Shown in pieces: positions 1 through 7,295 of a stretch of 22,084 bases of DNA. A program made the position numbers and the translations under genes. How positions within the stretch are numbered: position 1 is the first letter of the stretch; each line of letters starts with the position of its first letter. Source of the stretch: an uncultured Oscillospiraceae bacterium (lineage in GTDB: Bacteria; Bacillota; Clostridia; Oscillospirales; Oscillospiraceae); assembly GCA_934636045.1 (NCBI GenBank), contig CAKTZP010000018.1:1-22084 (forward strand), given 5' to 3'. Below the pieces are notes generated by a model. That model was not told where the DNA came from and made no database searches. It saw only the letters and a list, made by a program, of their open reading frames with translations.

Positions 1-1196
1 ACATTATATGTTCCAAAAACGTTGTTTTTGATCGCCTCGTTCGGGCTATCCTCCATCAGCGGCACGTGCTTATGCGCCGCGGCGTGGAACACAATGTCCG
101 GGCAGTAGCTCGAAAAGACCATCCTCACGCGCGCCTCGTCGCGCACCGAGCCGATGAGCGTCGTTACCTTGACCTTCGGATGCGTCCGCCACAGCTCCTG
201 CTGGATATCGTAGGCGTTATTCTCATAGATGTCAAAAACAATCAGCTGCCGAGGAGCATGCTCGGCAATCTGACGGCATAGCTCGCTGCCGATCGACCCG
301 CCGCCGCCCGTAACGAGCACCGTCTTGTCCTTCAGATACTCCGCGATCTGCGACAGATCAACCTTGACGCTGTCGCGGCCGAGCAGGTCAAGGACATCCA
401 CGTCGCGAATCTTCTGCACCTTGACCTCGCCGTTGGCAAGCTGAAAAATGCCGGGCAGGATCTTCAGGCGGCAGCCCGTCTGCTGGCAGAGGCTCAGGAT
501 CTCACGCCGCTGCTGCCTGGTCGCCGATGGAATGGCAAAAACAATCTCCTCGATGCGGTAGCTTCTTGCCGCCGCGGAAATATCGGCACGCGTACCGACG
601 ATCTTGACACTGCGCAGATAACGCCCCTGCTTGCGCAGGTCGTCGTCGATGATACACACAATCTGATTGAGGGAATAATCGCTCGTTTGAAACTCGCGCA
701 GCACCAGCATGCCCGCGCTGCCCGCGCCAATGAGCATGGTGCGCTTCAGAACGCTCTTTTTGTGGCAGCGATGCGACAGGTTTCGCGCGAGACGGTAGGA
801 AAAACGCGAAAAAGCCGTCAGCGCCGTGAGAAACAGCGCGTTGAGCAGCGGAAAGCTGCGCGGTAGCTCCACAAAATTCAGCAAAACTGCGCACATTTGC
901 GCCAGCGCAACGCACAGCACCGCCAAAACGATGTGCAGCAGCTCGTCCACGCTGGCAAATTTCCAAAGACTGTGATACAGCTTCAGCGGTACAAAGATTA
1001 AAATCGTCAGCAGCGTAAAGGGCGGCATGGCAGACCGGAGCGTAGAGAAAAAGGCCGTTGCCTGCAGCTGCGGCAGGCTGAAGTCAAACCGTGCCAGCAG
1101 CGCAAGAAACGCCGATAAATTGATCAGCAGGATGTCGGTAAGCAACAAAAAAGTCACACGCCAGAATCGCTTCCAATGGTCGCCGCGCCGCCTCAT
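1..1196 (-). CDS. CapD/PglF-type nucleotide-sugar 4,6-dehydratase (partial, 3' end outside window)
   Basis: Membrane-bound nucleoside-diphosphate-sugar epimerase/dehydratase of the CapD/FlaA1/PglF group. These convert UDP-GlcNAc-type sugars at the cytoplasmic face to start surface polysaccharide or glycan synthesis. About 398 N-terminal residues are present of a family usually near 600. Hydrophobic segments lie at about 15-36, 58-74, 86-109 and 117-131. They are followed by a first Rossmann-like domain with GAGSAG (157-162), then the catalytic SDR domain with TGGGGSIG (296-303) and HAAAHKHVPLME (371-382). The reading frame runs open off the left edge, so the YxxxK-type active site is not visible. 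The ATG at 1196 is preceded by GGAGGGG at good spacing. It starts 44 bases after the signal-peptidase-like gene ends, so it is probably the third gene of that operon. The family call is firm; the exact substrate is not. Confidence 0.93.
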   Translation of the reverse strand, partial: MRRRGDHWKRFWRVTFLLLTDILLINLSAFLALLARFDFSLPQLQATAFFSTLRSAMPPFTLLTILIFVPLKLYHSLWKFASVDELLHIVLAVLCVALAQMCAVLLNFVELPRSFPLLNALFLTALTAFSRFSYRLARNLSHRCHKKSVLKRTMLIGAGSAGMLVLREFQTSDYSLNQIVCIIDDDLRKQGRYLRSVKIVGTRADISAAARSYRIEEIVFAIPSATRQQRREILSLCQQTGCRLKILPGIFQLANGEVKVQKIRDVDVLDLLGRDSVKVDLSQIAEYLKDKTVLVTGGGGSIGSELCRQIAEHAPRQLIVFDIYENNAYDIQQELWRTHPKVKVTTLIGSVRDEARVRMVFSSYCPDIVFHAAAHKHVPLMEDSPNEAIKNNVFGTYN

Positions 1197-1240
1197 GGTC
1201 GTCCCCTCCATCTTTGATTCTTCTCGCCGCAATGCCGATT

Positions 1241-1723
1241 TTATGCGCGTCTGCGCAGCCGCGCGCTCCAGCGGAACAGCTGCGGCCGCCAAGGCAGCAG
1301 CCACGTCCACACTGTGCGATACAAACGGTAAAATAAATTCCGGTTCGTCAGCGCCCGCCCCTTGCGGACGTAGGCCGAGGCCAGCGCGACGACCTGCTCC
1401 TGCCGGATGCCGAGCTCCGGCTGCCATTGCCGGTCGCCGCACATGCGATAGCTTCCGTCGCGCTCGACGCGCACCACACGGTGCAGCACAAACGAACCGT
1501 CCGGCCGCCGGTAAAGCGGCAGGTCATTTTTCTTTAGGCGGCCCATCGCAGCCGAAAGCGTCACGCGGTCGCGGCCGCCGGCCAAAAACGGGCACATGCT
1601 TGCCCCCGTGACCGTCAGCGTGACCGTTCCTCCCGCGCGGAGCAGCTCCTCCAGCACCGGAGCGCAGTCTGCCAGAGAGACGCTGTGCGAAACGGCAGGC
1701 GGCGTCAGCGGCAGCTTACGCAA
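1241..1723 (-). CDS. S24/S26 (signal peptidase I-like) protein
   Basis: About 160 residues. The core looks like the catalytic domain of a signal-peptidase/LexA fold: GASMCPFL (Ser42), then VLHRVV (His81) and MCGDRQ (Asp97). A Ser with a His in LHRV, rather than a Lys, is the pattern of the ER/SipW type of signal peptidase. No clear N-terminal membrane anchor is present; the C-terminus is basic with an amphipathic Trp-rich stretch (about 137-152). The chosen start is TTG at 1723, because it overlaps the stop of the upstream pqqD-like gene and has GGAGGAGG about 8 bases ahead. Longer in-frame starts would run deep into that gene. Small S24/S26 proteins next to PqqD-like proteins are known from peptide-modification and polysaccharide loci, but their substrate is generally unclear. 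Activity and substrate here are inference. Confidence 0.82.
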   Translation of the reverse strand: MRKLPLTPPAVSHSVSLADCAPVLEELLRAGGTVTLTVTGASMCPFLAGGRDRVTLSAAMGRLKKNDLPLYRRPDGSFVLHRVVRVERDGSYRMCGDRQWQPELGIRQEQVVALASAYVRKGRALTNRNLFYRLYRTVWTWLLPWRPQLFRWSARLRRRA

Positions 1724-1979
1724 GGCAGCCGACCTCCTCCAGCTTTTGCACGTATTCCTCCACGCTGGCGCGCGCCGTGGCCTCATCGACCTCATACTCC
1801 CGCAGCAGGGCGGCTGTCAGCGACTCCATGCTGCCGCCCCTCTCCAGCTCGCGCCAGAGGAAAGCGCCGGATTCATTGAGCGTGAGCATCCCGTGAAAGT
1901 CTACGCTTGCCGCACCCAGCGGAACCACGATATTGGTGCCCGCGATCGAGCGCAGCACCAAGCCCTCCTTGATTCTCAT
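1716..1979 (-). CDS. PqqD-family peptide-binding (RRE-like) protein
   Basis: An 87-residue protein with the PqqD pattern. A short beta hairpin (IKEGLVLRSIAGTNIVVPLG) is followed by MLTLNESGAFLWRELE and a helical half with a YEVDEATARASVEEYVQKL-type end. PqqD-like proteins are RiPP recognition elements that hold a peptide for a partner enzyme. The ATG at 1979 has AGAGG six bases upstream; an ATG at 1985 is possible but abuts that motif. The 3' end overlaps the TTG start of the S24/S26 gene by 8 bases, implying coupled translation. No radical SAM enzyme, cyclase or obvious precursor peptide is visible nearby, so the partner may be the adjacent peptidase-like protein. First gene of a three-gene operon with its own strong promoter. 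Confidence 0.88.
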   Translation of the reverse strand: MRIKEGLVLRSIAGTNIVVPLGAASVDFHGMLTLNESGAFLWRELERGGSMESLTAALLREYEVDEATARASVEEYVQKLEEVGCLA

Positions 1980-2071
1980 GCCCATCCTCTTTTCTCGTCC
2001 CTGACGCCAATGCGCATCTGCTTGTAGGATTTCTTTCTCTCAGCCTTGTAATGGAAATAACTTTTTGATTG

Positions 2072-2100
2072 ATTATAGCACATTTTCCTGCGGATGACAA
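2072..2100 (-). promoter_or_regulatory. Sigma-A promoter for the PqqD/S24-S26/CapD operon
   Basis: Read on the minus strand: -35 TTGTCA (2095-2100), 17-base spacer, -10 TATAAT (2072-2077), with an extended TG one base before the -10. Transcription should begin near 2065, giving an 85-base leader before the ATG at 1979. The -35 box lies only 18 bases beyond the stop codon of the GH25 gene and no terminator separates them, so read-through from that gene is also possible. Confidence 0.82.
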
Positions 2101-2117
2101 TCAAAATTTATCAATTT

Positions 2118-5033
2118 TCAGTGCCAATTCAGCAACAAAATGGTCAAATGCACAGCCTCCGTGTCGACGCAGAACGTATTTTCTGTAAACGCGACGCAAA
2201 ATTCGTCACGCGAAAGCTCCGCTGTTCCGGAAACCGACAATGCTGTGTGTCCCTCTCCTGTCGCCGCGCGCAGGCCGTTCGCGTCGATATGCAGCGCCTC
2301 GCCGCGGTAGTTCCGGAAGACAAATGTCCCGTTCTCCTGCGGCTCGACCGACCAGAACAGCTCCGCCGTGGCCGTCATTTTTGTTTGATCAAATTGCACG
2401 GTCCGCGCATCGGCATCCAACGCATACCAGCCGTCGTCGGCGGCAACGGCCAACACATAGCGCTCGTCCGGAGACAGCATTTCTTCCAGCGGCACAACGG
2501 GAAACGACTTCCATTGCGCAAGGCCGCAGGCGGTGCAGCTGCCGTTATTCATCCTATGCGCACGCTTATCGCTCACCATGCCCTGCGCTACCGCGCCGCC
2601 GCAGCTGCTGCACCGGGTCGGACAGGTTGCGCCGATATGTGTGCAGTCTGCTGCATACTGCGTTCCGTCGCGTAAAAATTTGTGACGGCAGGCGGTAACG
2701 GAAAAGCGGTCGCTCAGCATCAGCTCCTCCGCGCCGCCGCAGGACGCCCAGATTTGCAGTCGGTATTCCCCGTCTGGCAGCGCGGCAAGGCGCAGCTGCT
2801 CGTTCAAAAGCCCGACAGAGAGGGTCTGTGCCTCGGTTTCGACTGCAGCTGCCGTGATGCTCTCTCCCTCCTCGTCCAGCACGGCGGCGCGCAGTGTCGT
2901 AATCGGCTGGTCAGCCGTCAGTGTGCCCGTGCAGCCGGGCAGCTGTCCCTCGCTGAAGCTCTGCCCGCAAAGCGCGGGCGGCGCGCCGTCCCATGAGATT
3001 TTTGCCGCACCGCTGAGGACGAGCACAGTGTCGTCAAACAATATTTTCCGCAGCTCGGCATTCTCCGCGCTGATGCACAGGCGGTACTCCCCTGCCGCCA
3101 AGTCGGAAAAATGCAGTCCTGCGTTAAAATCCTCCAGCGAAAAGACCGTATAATTCGGCTGTGCCGCGCAGTTGCGCACCGGCACCCCGCGCGCATCATA
3201 TAAAACCGCACTCACATGCCTCAGCGGCGACTGATCCGAGGCGATTGCGCCGCGCAGGAGGAAGCTGTCGCCCCGTCCCAGCGTGACCGGCAGCACAGTG
3301 CCGCATAAGCTGATTTCGTCGCGGACAATCGAGAAGCCGCTGCGGTACAAAACCGTCGGCCCGGCGTCATTCGTCGCGATGATCTGACAGACATAGTAGC
3401 CCAAGGGCAGCTCCTTCAGCCGCAAAGCGTCGTTAAAGCGGGCAAGGCTGACGGTCTTTGCCGGGCTGACGGTCGACACGCGCTGCACCTGCGCCCCGTC
3501 CGCATCGAGCAGCGCAACCTCCAGCTGCATTTCAGAGTTCTGCGAGGCTGCCGTACCGCTCAGGCCGGTCAGTGTGCCGGGCGCATAGCGCTCATTCAGG
3601 CGGAAATCCCGCAGTGTGATCGGGTCTCTCCGCTCCCAGACGAAAAAGTGCTCCGTCTGCGCCGTCTGCGTACCGCGCGGCGTCTGGGCAGTGGCCTGAT
3701 AAAAATATTCGCCCTTTTCCAGGGATGCCAGGTTCAGCCGCATATCGGCAAGCTCGGCATCCGTACCGTTCGGCGTAAGCTCGGCAGAGAGCACGGCGTT
3801 TCCGCTTGTGTCCATGACCGCCAGCGTCAGGCGGGACATCGGCTCGGCTGTCGTCACTGTGCCGCTCACAGGAAAGCCCGTGCCCTCCTTCAAATCCTCC
3901 GGCAGTGTCAGCTCGTGCAGCCACAGGCCGTTGGCGCTGATGGCAAAGCTGCTTGCGTGCAGCAGCCGCTCGGTGCTCGCCGTTTCGGCCATGATACGGT
4001 AGGTGTATTCCCCGTCCGGCAGACGCGTCATATCCACGCTCTGTCGGATGAGGGTAAGATCAAAGGAAGCCGCATGCGGCTCCGCCGTCGCGCCGGCGAG
4101 CATCGTACCGGCCTCGTCGTAGATTCCGAGCGTGACGCGCAGCAGGTCGCCGTCGGCGGAGCGAACCGTTCCGGTCACGTCAAACGCCTCACCGCGGTAG
4201 AGCACACGCGGCACGGATGCCCCCTGCAGCGTTAGGGTCTGTCCTTGCGCGGAGTAACCGTTAAAGCCATACTCGCGGCAGATTGACGGATAATCCTTAA
4301 AGGCAACGTTCCTGTCCGCCTTGCCCGGAATGCCGTCGACCTCGCCGGAGGCCGAATACTGCCACATGCCATAGACTGCATGATACTTTTCGTAGTTGTC
4401 ATAGGTACCGCCCGCGGGGTACTGCGCCATCCAGCATTCATAGCGCGCGCAGATCAGTGCGGTGTCCATCTTCTCCTCCAGCCACGAGCGGCAGGAATAC
4501 AGTCCCACCAGCCACCCGTCGGCAGCCAGCGAATCAAGGAAGGTCAGCGCCAGCTCCGTCAATGCCGCACGGGACATTGCGCCGTGCACCCCGGGGTCCT
4601 CGAGGTCAAAATAGACCGGATATTCCAGCTGCTTTCCGGCCAGCCATGCCTTGCAGCTTTCAGCCTCGCGCAGCACCTCCTCCGTCGTTGCAGCATAGGA
4701 ATAAAGATACGCGCCAACATCCAGCTGCGCGGCCTTGGCTGCGGCGTAATTCCGCTCAAACACCGCGTCCTCCGTACAGGAAAAGCCTGCGCGGAGGATG
4801 ACAAAGTCGTAGCCCTGCGCCGCGATGCGCGCAAAGTCCACGTTTTCGCCCTGCCAGCTGGAAAGGTCAACGCCGTGCGCAACGATGCCGATGCCGTCGC
4901 CCGCCATTGTGCCGGAATAACGGTCATAGCTCGCCGCGGCCGGCGGCAGCATGGCCGCCAGCAGCAAAAGCGCCAGCCCCAGCGCCGTAAATTGTCGTAT
5001 TCTCTGTTTCATCCTGCGACCAGCCAATTTCAT
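2118..5033 (-). CDS. Secreted GH25 muramidase with five Ig-like repeats and Cys-rich C-terminal part
   Basis: 971 residues if it starts at 5033. It has a signal peptide (basic start, hydrophobic 17-30, PPAAA near the cleavage region). The GH25 domain (about 54-245) carries the catalytic-type Asp in HGVDLSSWQG (Asp56) and YFDLED (Asp143, Glu145), so it should cut the glycan chain of peptidoglycan outside the membrane. Five degenerate repeats of about 100 residues follow (roughly 265-367, 368-466, 470-569, 573-673, 678-780), each with a beta-rich start and a LPDGEY-like end. A Cys-rich stretch (782-836, CxxxCSSCGG and CTACG) may bind metal. A C-terminal domain of about 130 residues (840-971) is unrecognised. 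An ATG at 5012 would give a more typical signal peptide; neither start has a strong ribosome binding site. It stands alone and probably acts in wall remodelling or prophage-independent autolysis. Confidence 0.92.
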   Translation of the reverse strand: MKLAGRRMKQRIRQFTALGLALLLLAAMLPPAAASYDRYSGTMAGDGIGIVAHGVDLSSWQGENVDFARIAAQGYDFVILRAGFSCTEDAVFERNYAAAKAAQLDVGAYLYSYAATTEEVLREAESCKAWLAGKQLEYPVYFDLEDPGVHGAMSRAALTELALTFLDSLAADGWLVGLYSCRSWLEEKMDTALICARYECWMAQYPAGGTYDNYEKYHAVYGMWQYSASGEVDGIPGKADRNVAFKDYPSICREYGFNGYSAQGQTLTLQGASVPRVLYRGEAFDVTGTVRSADGDLLRVTLGIYDEAGTMLAGATAEPHAASFDLTLIRQSVDMTRLPDGEYTYRIMAETASTERLLHASSFAISANGLWLHELTLPEDLKEGTGFPVSGTVTTAEPMSRLTLAVMDTSGNAVLSAELTPNGTDAELADMRLNLASLEKGEYFYQATAQTPRGTQTAQTEHFFVWERRDPITLRDFRLNERYAPGTLTGLSGTAASQNSEMQLEVALLDADGAQVQRVSTVSPAKTVSLARFNDALRLKELPLGYYVCQIIATNDAGPTVLYRSGFSIVRDEISLCGTVLPVTLGRGDSFLLRGAIASDQSPLRHVSAVLYDARGVPVRNCAAQPNYTVFSLEDFNAGLHFSDLAAGEYRLCISAENAELRKILFDDTVLVLSGAAKISWDGAPPALCGQSFSEGQLPGCTGTLTADQPITTLRAAVLDEEGESITAAAVETEAQTLSVGLLNEQLRLAALPDGEYRLQIWASCGGAEELMLSDRFSVTACRHKFLRDGTQYAADCTHIGATCPTRCSSCGGAVAQGMVSDKRAHRMNNGSCTACGLAQWKSFPVVPLEEMLSPDERYVLAVAADDGWYALDADARTVQFDQTKMTATAELFWSVEPQENGTFVFRNYRGEALHIDANGLRAATGEGHTALSVSGTAELSRDEFCVAFTENTFCVDTEAVHLTILLLNWH

Positions 5034-5050
5034 AAATTTTGATTTTTTTC

Positions 5051-5079
5051 ATCATACCACACGCCGGGAGCCCTGTCAA
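5051..5079 (-). promoter_or_regulatory. Sigma-A promoter for the GH25 gene
   Basis: Minus-strand -35 TTGACA (5074-5079), exactly 17 bases, -10 TATGAT (5051-5056). The predicted start near 5044 leaves only about 11 bases before the ATG at 5033, or about 32 before the ATG at 5012, which slightly favours the second start. Confidence 0.82.
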
Positions 5080-5174
5080 TTTTCGCTTTTCCATATTTTT
5101 TAACTGAAATCGACTCTCTCCCTGCGCAGGGTCATCGGCACGCTGACAGACTGCAAAAAAGTTCAGAAGACAAG

Positions 5175-5220
5175 CAACTCACGCCCGTCGGCGTACATGG
5201 GTACGGTAGGGCGTGAGTTG
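5175..5220. repeat. Long hairpin with perfect 12-bp stem
   Basis: CAACTCACGCCC (5175-5186) is exactly complementary to GGGCGTGAGTTG (5209-5220). Inside the loop CGTAC-ATGG-GTACG forms a second 5-bp stem, so most of the 46 bases can pair. There is no T-run on either side, so it is not an ordinary intrinsic terminator. Its function is unknown. Confidence 0.85.
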
Positions 5221-5279
5221 CGCAGGAAGTCAAAATTCTTGCGAAGCAAGCTTTTTCTCGGGTTATAAAGTTCAGAATA

Positions 5280-5307
5280 CTCTGTTTTTGTAAATCAAAA
5301 CACAGAG
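5280..5307. repeat. AT-rich hairpin inside the repeat region
   Basis: CTCTGT (5280-5285) pairs with ACAGAG (5302-5307). The stem continues with TTTTG against CAAAA past one bulged C and closes on a TAAAT loop. It lies within the possible repeat element. Confidence 0.6.
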
Positions 5308-5366
5308 CACAAAAATCCTTTAAAATATGAACCGATTTTGACGATTACGGACTTTTTTGACAGTCT

Positions 5367-5402
5367 GACCCACCGAAGCGGCTGAGGCCGGTTCGGTGGG
5401 TC
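5367..5402. terminator. GC-rich hairpin, possible terminator after the isomerase-like gene
   Basis: GACCCACCGAA (5367-5377) pairs perfectly with TTCGGTGGGTC (5392-5402), and CGGC/GCCG extend the stem around a TGAG loop. It lies 38 bases downstream of the minus-strand gene ending at 5440. The minus-strand product is followed by AGACTGTCAAAAAAG rather than a T-run, so termination is uncertain. Confidence 0.45.
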
Positions 5403-5439
5403 TTGTAAGCTTGTATATTGGGCTTTGATTTTCCGGCGG

Positions 5440-6336
5440 CTACATATTTCCCGCCAGAATACGCAGGATATCCGCACCGGCGCGCAGCGCTATCTCGCGG
5501 ATGGGATCGGGCTGGCGCTTGAGGTCGGCAATGGGCTCAATGTTGTACGCACCGGAGAAGCTGATCTCCCGCAGCGCTGTAAAAATTGCACTCCAATCCA
5601 AAAGCCCGCTGCCAGGAAAAAGGTGCAGATCCTCATAAATCGGCTCGATATGGCCGTAGTTATCGTTCAGGTGCACCGTGGCCAGCTCAGAGCGGAAGGC
5701 GCGGATCATGGCCGGAACGTCCTGTCCTTCAATGTTTGCATGTCCTGTGTCAAGGCACAGCATCACACGGCTCGAGCCGATGTCGCGCTGGAGCGCGAGC
5801 ATGTCCTCCGCCTGCGTGTACGGATACGGCGGATCGCCGGGACGCTGGACGCGGTGAGAATCAAACGTGTTTTCCAAATTGATGACGATATCATACCGCT
5901 CCGCCCACGGCAGCAAATCGTGAAACCACCGGACGTTATAATCATGGATGCGCCGGCGCAGCGCAAGGCTGTCCACGCGCTCCGGCTGGCGCATCGGATG
6001 GAAAATCAGGTTGCGGCAGCCGAGAAGATGGCAGGCCTCCATCACGCGCTCGAAAATATCCCACGGTGCTTCATAACGGAAGTCCCGGCCGATCGTCTGG
6101 CACCAAGGAGCATGGGCCTGCACGACGGGAAGGCCCAGCTGCTCAGCGCTCTTGGCCGCATCGGTCGCCCACCGGCGCCACGAATCAAGCTGAAGCGGTG
6201 TGCCTGGATCGGTGCTGTAGACGCTCAGAGGAAAATCCAGTCCCTCATACCCCGCCGCGCGGACGAGCCGCATTGCCTCCTCCGGACGGCGGCCGCGGCA
6301 AAAGCTTGCCATAGAAGTTGTTACTCTGTGATACAT
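5440..6336 (-). CDS. Sugar phosphate isomerase/epimerase-like TIM barrel protein
   Basis: 298 residues of the xylose-isomerase-like/AP-endonuclease-2 TIM barrel family, cytosolic. The expected metal-ligand set is visible: Glu155 in INLENTF, Asp196 in CLDTGHAN, His222 in TVHLNDN and Glu267 in YNIEPIA, with His75 in QAHAP and His113 in FHPM. Members isomerise or epimerise sugars and inositol derivatives with a divalent metal; the substrate cannot be read from the sequence. The ATG at 6336 is preferred over one 45 bases upstream, because GCAGGAGA stands 8 bases ahead of it and TIM-barrel homology begins there. It is a single gene, with no transporter or kinase next to it that would hint at a pathway. 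It is divergent from the YihY-family gene and shares an interlocked promoter region with it. Confidence 0.88.
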   Translation of the reverse strand: MYHRVTTSMASFCRGRRPEEAMRLVRAAGYEGLDFPLSVYSTDPGTPLQLDSWRRWATDAAKSAEQLGLPVVQAHAPWCQTIGRDFRYEAPWDIFERVMEACHLLGCRNLIFHPMRQPERVDSLALRRRIHDYNVRWFHDLLPWAERYDIVINLENTFDSHRVQRPGDPPYPYTQAEDMLALQRDIGSSRVMLCLDTGHANIEGQDVPAMIRAFRSELATVHLNDNYGHIEPIYEDLHLFPGSGLLDWSAIFTALREISFSGAYNIEPIADLKRQPDPIREIALRAGADILRILAGNM

Positions 6337-6374
6337 CGTTCTTTCTCCTGCACAAGTCAGGCGTGCGATAGCGC

Positions 6375-6403
6375 TTGACAATTTCTCCGAATCAGTATAT
6401 CAT
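6375..6403 (+). promoter_or_regulatory. Sigma-A promoter for the YihY-family gene
   Basis: Plus strand: -35 TTGACA (6375-6380), 17-base spacer, -10 TATCAT (6398-6403). Start expected near 6411, about 30 bases ahead of the ATG at 6441. It occupies nearly the same DNA as the opposing promoter. Confidence 0.82.
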
Positions 6404-6422
6404 TTATATGTCGGTTTGTCAA
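6394..6422 (-). promoter_or_regulatory. Sigma-A promoter for the isomerase-like gene
   Basis: Minus strand: -35 TTGACA (6417-6422), 17-base spacer, -10 TATACT (6394-6399). Start expected near 6387. Its -10 box overlaps the -10 box of the plus-strand promoter at 6398-6403. Confidence 0.85.
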
Positions 6423-6440
6423 TTTCGGAAAGGAGGGCAC

Positions 6441-7265
6441 ATGAAGGGTTTTTTTCGGCTGCAGGGGCAGAGGGTGCGCCGCTTTGTGCAGTGGATCGCC
6501 TCGTTTCATGTTTCTCTCTACGCTGCAAATGCCTCTTTTTATATGATTCTCTCCCTCCTGCCGACGGTCATGCTGATCGTCTGCCTGTTGCCCTTCGTCG
6601 GCTACACGGGGAATGATCTTCTCACGCTGACCGAGGGACTCGTGCCGGACATGCTCACGCCGCTGCTCGAGCGCATCGTTCATGATCTCAGCGCAAACAG
6701 CACAGGAATTTTACTGTCCGTCTCGGCGATCTTTGCCGTCTGGTCTTCCTCAAGCGGCGTGTACTGCATTCAGCTCGGCCTGAATGCGGTCTACGGTCTG
6801 CGCGAGAACCGCAGCTATCTCCATCGCCGTCTGTTTTGCGTGTTTTACATGCTGCTGCTCATTGCCGCGCTGGTGCTCACGCTTGTCATCCACGGCTTTG
6901 GGCAGGATATTGCCGCCTTCTGCGCATCGCATAGAATTCCGGTGCTGCGCTTTCTCGGCAGCGTGGTGCAGTTCCGCGGGCTGATCCTTTTCGTGCTGCT
7001 GACGCTGCTGTTTACCACGATGTACTGCGTCTTCCCGAACCGGAAGATCAAATTTACCGCTGCCCTGCCCGGCGCGGCCGTGGCCGCCACGGGCTGGCTG
7101 CTGTTTACGCAGCTGTATTCCCTCTATGCTAAGAATATCAGCAATCAATCCGTCCTGTACGGAAGTCTTTCTATTGTGACAATGGGCATGCTGTGGCTGT
7201 ATGTGTGCATTTCCATTCTGTTTTACGGCAGCGTCATCAATCTGGTGATTGAGCGCAACAAATAA
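6441..7265 (+). CDS. YihY/BrkB family inner-membrane protein
   Basis: 274 residues, the usual size for the family. An amphipathic N-terminus is followed by about six membrane segments (roughly 33-53, 89-108, 131-152, 178-197, 207-224 and 245-267). The family pattern ANASFYMILSLLP near the first helix, the Ser-rich AVWSSSSGVY in the second, and the Gly-rich GAAVAATGWLLF region are visible. YihY proteins were once called ribonuclease BN; that assignment was withdrawn, and their function remains unclear, with envelope or transport roles suggested. The ATG at 6441 is set by GGAAAGGAGGGCAC directly upstream. A longer in-frame start at 6375 would lie inside the promoter, so it is rejected. Single gene, ended by the hairpin at 7268-7288. 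Confidence 0.93.
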   Translation: MKGFFRLQGQRVRRFVQWIASFHVSLYAANASFYMILSLLPTVMLIVCLLPFVGYTGNDLLTLTEGLVPDMLTPLLERIVHDLSANSTGILLSVSAIFAVWSSSSGVYCIQLGLNAVYGLRENRSYLHRRLFCVFYMLLLIAALVLTLVIHGFGQDIAAFCASHRIPVLRFLGSVVQFRGLILFVLLTLLFTTMYCVFPNRKIKFTAALPGAAVAATGWLLFTQLYSLYAKNISNQSVLYGSLSIVTMGMLWLYVCISILFYGSVINLVIERNK

Positions 7266-7267
7266 AA

Positions 7268-7288
7268 GAGGCCGCGCTCGGCGGCCTC
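7268..7288. terminator. Bidirectional terminator between the YihY and DUF1540 genes
   Basis: GAGGCCGC (7268-7275) pairs perfectly with GCGGCCTC (7281-7288) around a 5-base loop. On the minus strand TTTTATTTGTT follows, a good tract for the DUF1540 gene; on the plus strand the tract is weaker (AGCGGTTTTAC). The genes converge here. Confidence 0.85.
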
Positions 7289-7295
7289 AGCGGTT

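Larger units (their letters stand above)
5145..5367. repeat. Possible MITE-like or intergenic repeat element, no coding content
   Basis: In the gene-free stretch 5080-5439 I see no gene but nested inverted repeats. The outer pair is CAGACTGCAAAAAAGT (5148-5163 region) against CAGACTGTCAAAAAAGT read on the minus strand at 5351-5367, matching except for one inserted base. An inner pair is GTCAAAAT (5229-5236) and ATTTTGAC (5335-5342). Between them are a perfect 12-base palindrome (5175-5220) and a second hairpin (5280-5307). AAAGTTCAGAA occurs at about 5158 and again at about 5266. No target-site duplication was found, so mobility is unproven. Confidence 0.4.

Noticed and set aside
1986..2065. 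CTGAGA in the leader of the PqqD operon, as in a TPP riboswitch
   Set aside because: The rest of the TPP consensus and its pairing are missing, and the operon has no link to thiamine.
5175..5220. Palindrome as an integron attC site or an intrinsic terminator
   Set aside because: There is no attC-like R and L box layout, no integrase and no gene cassette, and neither side carries a T-run.
6375..6440. A longer N-terminus for the YihY protein starting at 6375
   Set aside because: These codons fall in the promoter; the strong ribosome binding site is just before 6441, where family similarity also begins.
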